Notes under the pieces: model-generated | What the model saw: only the letters and a program-made list of their open reading frames with translations | What the model was told of the DNA's origin: nothing | The model's database searches: none | Source of the DNA: Marinigracilibium pacificum | GTDB lineage: Bacteria; Bacteroidota; Bacteroidia; Cytophagales; Cyclobacteriaceae | Assembly: GCF_012926615.1 (NCBI RefSeq) | Contig: NZ_JABBNU010000011.1 | Coordinates: 183,838 to 247,837, forward strand | DNA length: 64,000 nt | Direction of reading: 5' to 3' | Program-made: the position numbers and the translations under genes | Shown here: piece by piece, positions 26,920 through 35,152 of the stretch | Layout of the letters: each line of letters opens with the position of its first letter | How positions within the stretch are numbered: the stretch's first letter is position 1

Positions 26920-27655
26920 CATGTTTTGGAGGGTATTTTTTAAATAAGCTATTTACTTTCATACTAATAACTCCAAAAATTGCTTCTTTAAAAATGTTAA
27001 CCGACATTTTAGATTGACCTTTCGCACGATCAGTGAAAATTATAGGAATTTCCTTAATCTTAAAGCCATACTTCCAGGTTTTGAATTTCATTTCAATTTG
27101 GAAGGCATATCCAATGAATTTTATGTTATCTATATTAATCCATTCAAGAACTTTACGATTATAACATTTAAATCCGGCTGTAGCATCAAAAATCGGCATG
27201 CCAGTAATGAATTGAACGTATTTTGAAGCAAAGTATGACATCAGTACCCTGCCCATTGGCCAGTTAACCACATTTACCCCTGTAATATATCTTGAGCCTA
27301 CTGCGAGGTCAGCCCCATCGTCTTTACAGGCATGATACAGTTTTACGAGGTCTTTCGGGTTATGAGAAAAGTCAGCATCCATTTCGAAAATGTATTCATA
27401 ATCATTTTCAAGAGCGAACTTAAATCCAGTAATATATGCAGTGCCAAGACCTAGCTTACCTTTTCGTTCAATAAGGTGAAGTCTGTTATCAAATTCTTCC
27501 TGAAGGTTTTTAATGATTTGTGCTGTGCCATCAGGAGAACCATCATCAACAATAAGTAAATCAAATGGTACCGGAAGAGAAAAAACTTCCCACACCATTT
27601 CTTCAATGTTTTCCTTCTCGTTGTAGGTTGGTATTATTACAAGGGCTTTACTCAT
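26903..27655 (-). CDS. Dolichol/polyprenol-phosphate mannosyltransferase-like GT2 glycosyltransferase
   Basis: A 250-residue family 2 glycosyltransferase of the DPM1 type, transferring a sugar from a nucleotide donor to polyprenyl phosphate. Motifs: VIIPTYNEKENIEEMV, VDDGSPDGTA, MDADFSHNPKDL (the DxD-like metal site), GSRYITG, DATAGFKCYNR, and EIPIIFTDRAKGQSKMS. There is no transmembrane tail. I use the ATG at 27655 because it starts the canonical N-terminus and lies 18 bases downstream of a TATATTTG box; a seven-codon extension is possible. It overlaps the convergent permease gene by 17 bases. Confidence 0.9.
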   Translation of the reverse strand: MSKALVIIPTYNEKENIEEMVWEVFSLPVPFDLLIVDDGSPDGTAQIIKNLQEEFDNRLHLIERKGKLGLGTAYITGFKFALENDYEYIFEMDADFSHNPKDLVKLYHACKDDGADLAVGSRYITGVNVVNWPMGRVLMSYFASKYVQFITGMPIFDATAGFKCYNRKVLEWINIDNIKFIGYAFQIEMKFKTWKYGFKIKEIPIIFTDRAKGQSKMSVNIFKEAIFGVISMKVNSLFKKYPPKHVSQSE

Positions 27656-27673
27656 AATATTAATTCGAAGAGA

Positions 27674-27681
27674 CAAATATA
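27674..27681 (-). promoter_or_regulatory. Putative -7 box of the glycosyltransferase gene
   Basis: The minus strand reads TATATTTG (TAnnTTTG), 18 bases before the ATG at 27655. Confidence 0.5.
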
Positions 27682-27748
27682 TAATCTTTATTGAGAGATA
27701 TACAGCTAAAAGTGATGCAATTTTTTTAAAAACTTGTTAATTAGTGTT

Positions 27749-28276
27749 ATGAAAAAGGGATTTGGTTCATATCAAAATAAGGCTGTTTTTCTGGATAGAG
27801 ATGGGGTAATTAACAGAGAAAGAGGAGAGTATACTTTTAAAATAGAGGATTTTGAAATTATGCCAGGAGTAATTGAAGGATTAAAAAAGTTAAAGGGCTT
27901 CAACTATAAACTTATCATAATAACAAATCAGGCAGGAATTTCCAGGGGGTTATACACAAGAGAAGAAATGAATTCTTGTCATCAATTTTTTAATGATCAA
28001 GCACAAGGTATAATTGATGCAATTTATTATTGTCCATGGCACCCTACCAAATCAAGGTCAATAGCTCGAAAGCCTGAAAAACTAATGTTTGAAAGAGCAA
28101 TCCATCAATATGAAATTGATCCTTCTAAATCATATATGATTGGAGATAAGGATAGAGATCTATTGCCAGCTAAAAAACTTGGAATTACCACTTGTGGAAT
28201 TACCAATGAATTTGATTATGCTGATATTGTAGTAGGCAATTTTGAACAGTTCGTTGAAAAAATTCTAAAGTCATAG
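27749..28276 (+). CDS. HAD-IIIA phosphatase, GmhB-like, with incomplete zinc site
   Basis: A 175-residue HAD phosphatase resembling D-glycero-D-manno-heptose-1,7-bisphosphate phosphatase. Catalytic Asp16 and Asp18 are in KAVFLDRDGVINRE. Then IIITNQAGISRGLYT, RKPEKLMFERA and MIGDKDRDLLPAKKLGI follow. GmhB normally has a zinc loop CxH...CxC-RKP. Here CPWH is kept, but the second pair reads SIA before RKP, so two ligands are lost. It may act on another sugar phosphate. The preferred ATG is at 27749; a TTG five codons upstream extends the frame. Confidence 0.85.
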   Translation: MKKGFGSYQNKAVFLDRDGVINRERGEYTFKIEDFEIMPGVIEGLKKLKGFNYKLIIITNQAGISRGLYTREEMNSCHQFFNDQAQGIIDAIYYCPWHPTKSRSIARKPEKLMFERAIHQYEIDPSKSYMIGDKDRDLLPAKKLGITTCGITNEFDYADIVVGNFEQFVEKILKS

Positions 28277-28361
28277 TAGTTAATGATTTACTTTTTAAAA
28301 TTTTATTTTGTATAATGGCATTTAGTTAATTGAGCCAGATATTTTTATTGTTAACCCCTGA

Positions 28362-29720
28362 ATGTTTCCAGAGAGAAAAATATTTTTAAGGGTACTTTTA
28401 CTAAGTATTATTGCCTCCGTGCTATTGATGATTAATAATTTATTTATTGTCGTTGATCACTACCTGGTAGCATTTGAATTAGGAACCCTTATTGTATCTT
28501 CAGTTTTTTATTTTTTATCAGTCAAGTCTGATAAGACGCTTAGGTATGCAAGATTATATGGAGCTCTAATTTTACTTATTTTGAATGTTTCCTGGTTTCA
28601 ATCTGGTGGGTTTAAAGGAAATAATTCTGTTGTTATCATATTACTTCTATTGTTTTTTTTGGTGATCTATGATAATTCGAAAAGACATGTCATTCTCTTT
28701 TTCTTCATTACCAATGTTATAATTCTTTTCATAATTGAATATTCGTTTAACGAAGAAGTAAGGAAGTTCGAATATCCAAATCATTTGATCAGTCATGCCT
28801 TAATGCTAGTTATCGTTCTGGTATTGACATCCTTCATTTTGTTTAAATATAAAAAGCATTATCTCAGAATACATGATGAAAACCAAGATATGATATCTCT
28901 TCTGAAGGAAAAAAATAATAAAATTGAAGGCCAGAATAAGATCATATCCAATCAGAATATACAACTTCAACAACACTCAATCGGATTAGAAATTGATTTG
29001 GTTAAGCAAAATCAAAAGTTAAAAGAGAAGAATGCTGAGCTAAAAAGAAAGAATAAGAATCTTGAGAAATTTGCTTCAATTATTGCCCATGATTTAAAAC
29101 TACCTATTGCTCAGATTTCAGGTCTTCTTCAAATTATTCCAGTTGATTTTACCGATGATTTTAACGTGCAAGAAATAATTTATAGACTAAGGGCGTCAAC
29201 TAGTGATCTGAAGGAAATTGCAGATGATTTGTCTCAAGTAGTCAATGTAGAGATCAGTGATGATATAAGTTTAGTACCGGTTGATTTGTCTGAAATTCTT
29301 GATGTTCAATTAGTTAAGCTTAATTCTTATATAAAACAGGTAAATGCTAAAGTTGATGTAACGAAAGAAAAAGAGTTATATATTAATGCTCTTGAGGGTT
29401 ACTTTGATAACATATTTTTTAATATTATCCATAATGCTATTAAATTTTCATCTCAAGAAGAGTCTCCTTTTATAGATATTAGACTTAAAAAGGAAGGAGA
29501 TAATGTGTTGTTTGAAGTAAAAGATAACGGTATAGGATTTGAAATAGGTAGTAAGAAGCTAGAAATTGGGATGTATAATAAAAATGAACATTCCTTTGAG
29601 GGAAAAGGATATGGATTATATCTGGTTAAAGCTCAATTAGATAAAGTAGGAGGGGAAATTGATATTGTTGGAGAAAATAAAAAAGGGACAGAAGTTAAAG
29701 TTTCTATCCCTATAAATTAA
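28362..29720 (+). CDS. Membrane sensor histidine kinase (orphan)
   Basis: A 452-residue two-component kinase. The first ~165 residues contain about six hydrophobic helices with no large extracellular loop, so it probably senses something in or at the membrane. A coiled coil (about 170-230) joins the DHp helix FASIIAHDLKLPIAQISGLL with phospho-acceptor His243. The ATPase domain is complete: NIIHNAIKFSS (N box), VKDNGIGFE (G1) and GKGYGLYLVKAQLDKVGG (G2). There is no receiver domain and no response regulator nearby, so the partner is unknown. It converges with the arginine decarboxylase gene six bases on. Confidence 0.92.
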   Translation: MFPERKIFLRVLLLSIIASVLLMINNLFIVVDHYLVAFELGTLIVSSVFYFLSVKSDKTLRYARLYGALILLILNVSWFQSGGFKGNNSVVIILLLLFFLVIYDNSKRHVILFFFITNVIILFIIEYSFNEEVRKFEYPNHLISHALMLVIVLVLTSFILFKYKKHYLRIHDENQDMISLLKEKNNKIEGQNKIISNQNIQLQQHSIGLEIDLVKQNQKLKEKNAELKRKNKNLEKFASIIAHDLKLPIAQISGLLQIIPVDFTDDFNVQEIIYRLRASTSDLKEIADDLSQVVNVEISDDISLVPVDLSEILDVQLVKLNSYIKQVNAKVDVTKEKELYINALEGYFDNIFFNIIHNAIKFSSQEESPFIDIRLKKEGDNVLFEVKDNGIGFEIGSKKLEIGMYNKNEHSFEGKGYGLYLVKAQLDKVGGEIDIVGENKKGTEVKVSIPIN

Positions 29721-29726
29721 TTTATC

Positions 29727-31118
29727 TTAATCGTATCCTAGAATTTTAAGCATTCCTTCACTTTTTTGTTCCTCTCTAAATAAATACGATGTTATTTCTC
29801 CATTTTCGTCTCTGTCAATCACTACATGTTTAGGTGCTGGAATTAAACAATGTTGAATTCCTCCGTAACCACCTAATGTTTCCTGATATGCCCCAGTATG
29901 GAAGAATCCGATATAAAGTGGGTTTTTATCTTCAATTTTTGGTAAGAATACTTCCGAACTATGCATTTCAGAATTGTAGTAATCCATACTATCGCATGTT
30001 AACCCACCCAGGTTGACCTTATGAAAATTATCATCCCATTTATTGATAGATAATAGAATCCACTTTTGATTTAGTCCCCAGCTGTCAGGTAAGTTGGTAA
30101 TGAAAGATGAATCAATCATATACCATAACTCCTTATCGTTTTGTAGCTTCTGATCAAGAATGTTGTAGATGAATGCTCCGGCTTCACCAACAGTAAAGCT
30201 TCCAAATTCTGTGAAAATATTAGGTACAGGAACATGGTTCTTGTTGCAAATCCATTTAATATTTTCAATTATTTGGTCAACTATTGCCTCATAATCATAT
30301 TCAAAACCCAATGAGGTTTTAATTGGAAAGCCACCTCCGATATCAATAGTATCTAGTTCAGGACAGATCTTTTTTAATTCACAGTATTTATAAATGAATC
30401 GGCTTAGCTCACTCCAGTAATAGGCAGTATCTCTGATGCCAGTATTAATAAAGAAGTGAAGCATTTTAAGCTTTCCTTTTGATTTTCCTTTGATTTTATC
30501 CTTATAGAAATCTACAATTTCATTATATCTGATTCCCAATCTGGAGGTATAAAACTCAAACTTAGGTTCTTCATCAGCAGCTACTCTAATTCCTAATTTA
30601 TATTCTCCTTTTACATGGGTTTCATAATAATCGAGTTCCTTCATATTATCCAAAATCGGAACACAATTATGAAATCCATCATTAAGTAGATTAGAAATAT
30701 ATTCTGTATAAGTTGGTCTTTTGAAACCATTACATACTATATAATGGTCTTTCGTTATTTTGCCATTTTTGAATAAAGACTCAACAATCTTTATGTCAAA
30801 AGCTGAAGACGTTTCGATGTGGACATTGTTTTTTAATGCTTCATCGATGACAAATTTAAAATGAGAAGATTTTGTACAATAGCAATATGTATAAGAACCA
30901 TCATAATTATGTTTCTTGATTGCCTTATTAAACCATTCTCTGGCAGCATTAATGTTTTGCCCAATCTTTGGCAGGTAAGTAAGCCTTAATGGGGTGCCAT
31001 ATTGTTTAATGATATCCATAAGAGGAATATCATTGAATAAGAGTTCATTGTTTTGGACTTTAAATTCATCTTGCGGAAAATAAAAAGTCTGTTCAATAAG
31101 ATCGAAATAACTTTTCAT
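29727..31118 (-). CDS. Arginine decarboxylase, PLP fold-III (short Bacteroidota type)
   Basis: A 463-residue fold-III PLP decarboxylase (Orn/DAP/Arg decarboxylase 2 group). PLP Lys83 lies in YCYCTKSSHF. GGGFPIKTSLGFEYDY supplies the glycine-rich phosphate loop, and TEFGSFTVGEAGAFIY is an active-site strand. It is shorter than classical SpeA (about 630-660 residues). The assignment to arginine, giving agmatine for polyamine synthesis, comes from recognition of the family and from the divergent arginase gene. Diaminopimelate-type activity is less likely because the usual LysA motifs differ. A 290 bp spacer separates it from the arginase gene. Confidence 0.82.
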   Translation of the reverse strand: MKSYFDLIEQTFYFPQDEFKVQNNELLFNDIPLMDIIKQYGTPLRLTYLPKIGQNINAAREWFNKAIKKHNYDGSYTYCYCTKSSHFKFVIDEALKNNVHIETSSAFDIKIVESLFKNGKITKDHYIVCNGFKRPTYTEYISNLLNDGFHNCVPILDNMKELDYYETHVKGEYKLGIRVAADEEPKFEFYTSRLGIRYNEIVDFYKDKIKGKSKGKLKMLHFFINTGIRDTAYYWSELSRFIYKYCELKKICPELDTIDIGGGFPIKTSLGFEYDYEAIVDQIIENIKWICNKNHVPVPNIFTEFGSFTVGEAGAFIYNILDQKLQNDKELWYMIDSSFITNLPDSWGLNQKWILLSINKWDDNFHKVNLGGLTCDSMDYYNSEMHSSEVFLPKIEDKNPLYIGFFHTGAYQETLGGYGGIQHCLIPAPKHVVIDRDENGEITSYLFREEQKSEGMLKILGYD

Positions 31119-31347
31119 TAAATAAAGGTTATTTTGTAAACCAATTAACTACATGCAATTATCAATTATTTTATTTGAATTCCTATCATAAAACTGTGTG
31201 AAAAAATCCAAATATTTATCCGTTCTTGCGATAGTAATATGAATACCTGGATTTTAAATTACTGAAAATATTGTAATAAAGCTTTATTGAGAAAAAGTTT
31301 GAACGAACTAAACTACAATTCAAAGTGGTTTTATATTTCAATCGTCT

Positions 31348-31377
31348 TATTTTTGCGATTTCTGTTTAGTATTTTTG
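31348..31377 (+). promoter_or_regulatory. Two putative -7 boxes upstream of the arginase gene
   Basis: TATTTTTG occurs twice, at 31348-31355 and 31370-31377, both matching TAnnTTTG. The second gives a leader of about 25 bases before the ATG at 31409, the first about 47. The rest of the 290 bp spacer (31119-31408) shows no ORF or stable hairpin. Confidence 0.5.
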
Positions 31378-31408
31378 AATATTAAAAAATCATTAACCAA
31401 TAGCCCAA

Positions 31409-32359
31409 ATGAATAAGGTAAAATTAATCGAAGTGCGTTCGGAGATAGCTGCCGGTACCAGAGGAGCGAGTCTGGGAATCGAAGCTCTGAAGGTTGCCAG
31501 CCTGGATATGAATTCCGAGTATTTCGGTACTTTTGAATCTGTTAACGTAGATGACGAAAATAACCTGCTTTTTGTAAAAAATGCTTATCCACATGCCAAG
31601 CATATTGATGGAGTGCATACAATGGTAAGAAGAGTATGTTCTACCGTTAACGAAGTAATGAACGAAAAACGTTTCCCGATTGTATTGGCCGGTGATCATT
31701 CAACTGCTGCGGGCACAATCTGTGGAATAAAGAAAAATAGACCTAAGCAGCGTCTTGGAGTAATTTGGATAGACGCCCACGCTGATTTGCATTCACCTTA
31801 CACTACTCCTTCCGGAAATATGCATGGTATGCCACTTGCTATGGTTACCGGAGAAGATAATCTAGACATGCAGATCAACAACATTACTGAAGGAACCAGG
31901 GAAATCTGGGAAGATATAAAGAATGTTGGAATAAAGGGGCCAAAGATTGACCCTAAAGATATTGTTTTCATTTCAGTAAGGGACACAGAAGCACCTGAAA
32001 AGCATCTGATGGATAAATACGGAATTAAGAATTTTACTCCAGAAGAAATAAGCCGGAAAGGTATTATGCAGGTAGCTAAAGAAGCCACTGAATTGCTGAG
32101 CCATTGTGAGAATATTTATGTTTCGTTTGATGTAGATAGCATTGATTCTCGCGTATCCAAAGGTACCGGTACCCCGGTTCCTGGTGGTTTGTCTGCTGAG
32201 GAAGCTAAAATCCTTAACCAGGAAATAATAAAAGATAAAAAAGTCTGTTGCTGGGAAATTGTTGAAGTTAACCCAACTCTTGATACAGAGAATCTAATGG
32301 CAGAAATTGCATTCGATATTCTTGAAAATACTACAAAATCATTAATAGAAAATTTCTAA
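31409..32359 (+). CDS. Arginase (ureohydrolase family)
   Basis: A 316-residue manganese ureohydrolase, splitting arginine to ornithine and urea. Metal ligands are visible: His97 (LAGDHSTAAGT), Asp122-His124-Asp126 (WIDAHADLHSP), and Asp241 and Asp243 (VSFDVDSIDSRV). The WIDAHAD...TPSGNMHGMPLA wording and the late EVNPTLDTENLMAEIA favour arginase over agmatinase, where HFDAHxDT is usual. It is followed after 22 bases by argS and divergent from arginine decarboxylase, so the locus concerns arginine use. Agmatinase remains the main alternative. Confidence 0.85.
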   Translation: MNKVKLIEVRSEIAAGTRGASLGIEALKVASLDMNSEYFGTFESVNVDDENNLLFVKNAYPHAKHIDGVHTMVRRVCSTVNEVMNEKRFPIVLAGDHSTAAGTICGIKKNRPKQRLGVIWIDAHADLHSPYTTPSGNMHGMPLAMVTGEDNLDMQINNITEGTREIWEDIKNVGIKGPKIDPKDIVFISVRDTEAPEKHLMDKYGIKNFTPEEISRKGIMQVAKEATELLSHCENIYVSFDVDSIDSRVSKGTGTPVPGGLSAEEAKILNQEIIKDKKVCCWEIVEVNPTLDTENLMAEIAFDILENTTKSLIENF

Positions 32360-32381
32360 TTAATTCACACACACGAAGAAA

Positions 32382-34166
32382 ATGAGTTTAGAAGGAAAGA
32401 TCATTGATCATATTAAAGATGCCTTTAAAAAAGAGTTTGATCATGAAATTACTGAAGATATATCACTTCAGCCAACCAGGAAGGAGTTTGAAGGTACTTA
32501 TACATTTGTTGTATTCCCATTTCTTCGTGTAACCAAAAAAGGCCCGGAGCAATCCGGAGCAGTTATTGGAGAATATTTAAAAGAAAACTGTGATGTAGTT
32601 AAAGATTTTAATACTGTCAAGGGGTTTTTGAATATTTCATTGACTGATAGTGCCTTTCTTGAAAATATAAATTCTATTATTTCAGATGAGAGTTTCGGAA
32701 CGTTGCCTCAAAAAGACCAGCGTTATTGTATAGAGTATTCATCACCAAATACAAATAAGCCTCTACACCTTGGACACCTGAGAAACAATTTCTTAGGGTA
32801 TTCTACAGCTAACATCCTGAAAGCAAATGGATACTCTGTCGATAAGGTACAGATCATCAATGACAGAGGGATACACATTTGTAAGTCAATGGTAGCCTAT
32901 GTCAAATTTGGAAATGGTGAGACGCCTGAATCTTCTGGAATTAAAGGCGATCATCTTGCCGGGAAATACTATGTTGCTTTCGATAAGGCATATAAACAGG
33001 AAATAGCTGATCTGGTATCAACCGGAATGGATGAAGAGCAAGCAAAAAAAGAAGCTCCAATTCTTTTAGAAGCACAAAGTATGCTCAAAAAATGGGAAGA
33101 AGGGGATGAAGAAACAGTTGCTCTTTGGAAAAAGATGAATGGCTGGGTGTATGAAGGGTTTGAACAGACTTACCACCGAATGGGGGTTGACTTTGATAAG
33201 TATTATTACGAGTCTGACACTTATCTTTTAGGGAAAGATCTTGTAAATGAGGGTCTTGAAAAGGAAGTTTTTTATAAAAAGGATGACGGCTCTGTCTGGG
33301 CTGACCTCACAGCTGAGAAACTGGATGAGAAATTACTTCTCCGTAAGGATGGTACTGCAGTTTATATGACTCAGGATCTTGGTACTGCCGATCAACGATA
33401 TAAAGATTTAAAATTTGATAAATCAATTTATGTTGTTGGTAATGAGCAGGATTACCATTTTACTGTACTTTTTACCTTGCTTAAGAAATTAGGTAAACCA
33501 TATTCAAATGGATTATACCACCTTTCATATGGGATGGTTGACCTTCCTTCAGGGAAAATGAAATCGCGAGAAGGTACAGTTGTTGATGCTGATGATCTGA
33601 TGAGCGAAATGATTGATACAGCAAGAGAACATACTGAAGAACTTGGTAAGATTGATGGGTTTACTCCTGAGCAGGCTGCAGAACTTTATGAAATTCTAGG
33701 ATTAGGTGCCTTAAAATACTTTTTGCTAAAAGTTGATCCAAAGAAGAGAATGTTGTTCGATCCAAAGGAATCAATTGAATTTCAAGGTAACACAGGTCCG
33801 TTTATTCAATATACCCATGCAAGGATTTCTGCAATTTTAAGAAAGGCAGACCAACTGGAAATTCCTTATAAAGAGGAGTTGAAAGGGAATATAACACTTT
33901 CGAATACCGAAAAAGACTTGATATATCACATTGCTGATTATCACAATAAATTAGCTTTAGCCGCTGATGAGCTAAGCCCTGCTGTTATTGCAAATTATAT
34001 CTATGACCTTGCTAAAGAATATAACAGGTTTTATGCCGAGTTGATGATTTTAGGAGAGGAGGATAAAGGGTTAAGAACTTTCAGAGTTGCATTAAGTGCA
34101 CAGGTAGCTCGAGTAATCAAACTCGCTATGGGACTTCTTGGTATCAACGTACCTGAAAGAATGTAA
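32382..34166 (+). CDS. argS: Arginyl-tRNA synthetase
   Basis: A 594-residue class I synthetase. The N-terminal additional domain spans about 1-110. The HIGH-type signature is H129-L-G-H132 in NTNKPLHLGHLRNNF. The KMSKS-like signature is SGKMKSREGTVV. The C-terminal anticodon-binding domain ends VIKLAMGLLGINVPERM, the family's characteristic finish. Length and motifs are complete. It lies 22 bases after the arginase gene and one base before menA, so the three are likely one transcript. Coupling of tRNA charging with an arginine-degrading enzyme in one operon is unusual. Confidence 0.97.
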   Translation: MSLEGKIIDHIKDAFKKEFDHEITEDISLQPTRKEFEGTYTFVVFPFLRVTKKGPEQSGAVIGEYLKENCDVVKDFNTVKGFLNISLTDSAFLENINSIISDESFGTLPQKDQRYCIEYSSPNTNKPLHLGHLRNNFLGYSTANILKANGYSVDKVQIINDRGIHICKSMVAYVKFGNGETPESSGIKGDHLAGKYYVAFDKAYKQEIADLVSTGMDEEQAKKEAPILLEAQSMLKKWEEGDEETVALWKKMNGWVYEGFEQTYHRMGVDFDKYYYESDTYLLGKDLVNEGLEKEVFYKKDDGSVWADLTAEKLDEKLLLRKDGTAVYMTQDLGTADQRYKDLKFDKSIYVVGNEQDYHFTVLFTLLKKLGKPYSNGLYHLSYGMVDLPSGKMKSREGTVVDADDLMSEMIDTAREHTEELGKIDGFTPEQAAELYEILGLGALKYFLLKVDPKKRMLFDPKESIEFQGNTGPFIQYTHARISAILRKADQLEIPYKEELKGNITLSNTEKDLIYHIADYHNKLALAADELSPAVIANYIYDLAKEYNRFYAELMILGEEDKGLRTFRVALSAQVARVIKLAMGLLGINVPERM

Positions 34167-34167
34167 T

Positions 34168-35061
34168 ATGAAGGCATGGATTGAAGCTTTCAGGTTAAGA
34201 ACCCTTCCATTGGCTATTGCCTGCGTTGGAATGGGTGCTGTTTTGGCGAGAGATAACGGGCATTGGTCTTTAACGATATTTGTACTTACAATCGCTACTA
34301 CCATACTTCTCCAAATATTGTCAAATCTGGCAAATGATTATGGTGATAGTATCCATGGAGCCGATTCTGTTGACAGGCAAGGTCCATCCAGAGCTGTCCA
34401 GTCTGGTGTAATTTCAAAAGAACATATGAAAAAGGCAATGTATATCTGCGGTGTACTTGCCTTTACTAGTGGAGTAGGATTACTGTTGGCCTCTTTTGGC
34501 GATAACCTGAAACTACTATTTATTTTTCTTGGACTTGGGGTTGCTGCAATATTTGCAGCTGTAAATTATACTGCTGGAAGCAATCCTTATGGATATAAAG
34601 GTTTTGGAGATGTATTCGTTTTACTCTTTTTTGGATACGTTGGTGTAGCCGGAACTTACTTTTTATTTGCAGAGAATATTCCATTTGATATTTTATTACC
34701 AGCAACAAGTTGTGGTTTATTAGCTACCGGTGTATTAAATGTAAATAACATCAGAGATATAGACTCTGACCTTAAAGCTGGTAAGTATAGTATCCCTGTT
34801 CGAATCGGAAGAAAGAAAAGTATCATTTACCATTCCTTTTTGTTGTTTGGAGCTATTATTTGTGCAGCATTGTATACTTTTTTGAATTATCAGGGGCCTT
34901 GGCAATGGCTATTTGTCCTTGTTATACCTCTGTTAGGAAGGAATTTATATGCCGTTTCTACAATAACTGACCCGAAGCATTTAGATCCTTATTTAAAGCA
35001 ATTAGCTGCCTCTACACTGGTTTTTGTGATTCTTTTTGGAGTCGGTTTACTCTATTCTTGA
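34168..35061 (+). CDS. menA: 1,4-dihydroxy-2-naphthoate polyprenyltransferase
   Basis: A 297-residue UbiA-superfamily membrane prenyltransferase that attaches the polyprenyl chain in menaquinone synthesis. The first Asp-rich motif is NLANDYGDSIHGAD (about 53-66), followed by RQGPSRAVQSG. The second is NNIRDIDSDLKAGKYSIPVRIGR. About eight hydrophobic helices are visible. The ATG at 34168 follows the argS stop by one base; a longer frame runs back into argS and is rejected. Menaquinone feeds the respiratory chain, which fits with the cbb3 oxidase genes downstream. Confidence 0.94.
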   Translation: MKAWIEAFRLRTLPLAIACVGMGAVLARDNGHWSLTIFVLTIATTILLQILSNLANDYGDSIHGADSVDRQGPSRAVQSGVISKEHMKKAMYICGVLAFTSGVGLLLASFGDNLKLLFIFLGLGVAAIFAAVNYTAGSNPYGYKGFGDVFVLLFFGYVGVAGTYFLFAENIPFDILLPATSCGLLATGVLNVNNIRDIDSDLKAGKYSIPVRIGRKKSIIYHSFLLFGAIICAALYTFLNYQGPWQWLFVLVIPLLGRNLYAVSTITDPKHLDPYLKQLAASTLVFVILFGVGLLYS

Positions 35062-35109
35062 TATATATCATTAGCACTCGTGATAATTAGCATGCGACTG
35101 TCTGCTTTG

Positions 35110-35143
35110 TCCTTATATTTTTACTTCGTAAATTATATAAGGA
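35110..35143 (+). promoter_or_regulatory. Inverted repeat just upstream of ccoI
   Basis: TCCTTATAT (35110-35118) pairs with ATATAAGGA (35135-35143). An inner TTTAC/GTAAA stem (35120-35124 with 35128-35132) surrounds loop TTC. It ends nine bases before the ccoI start, with no T-run. It could be an operator or a 5'-UTR hairpin. Function is unknown. Confidence 0.5.
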
Positions 35144-35152
35144 TAGATAAAA

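Noticed and set aside
29712..29725. Palindrome ATAAATTAATTTAT between the kinase and decarboxylase genes
   Set aside because: Short and purely A/T; expected by chance in this base composition and weak as a terminator.
35110..35143. Canonical Fnr site upstream of ccoI
   Set aside because: The inverted repeat does not contain TTGAT-N4-ATCAA; the inner arms are TTTAC and GTAAA with an odd three-base centre.
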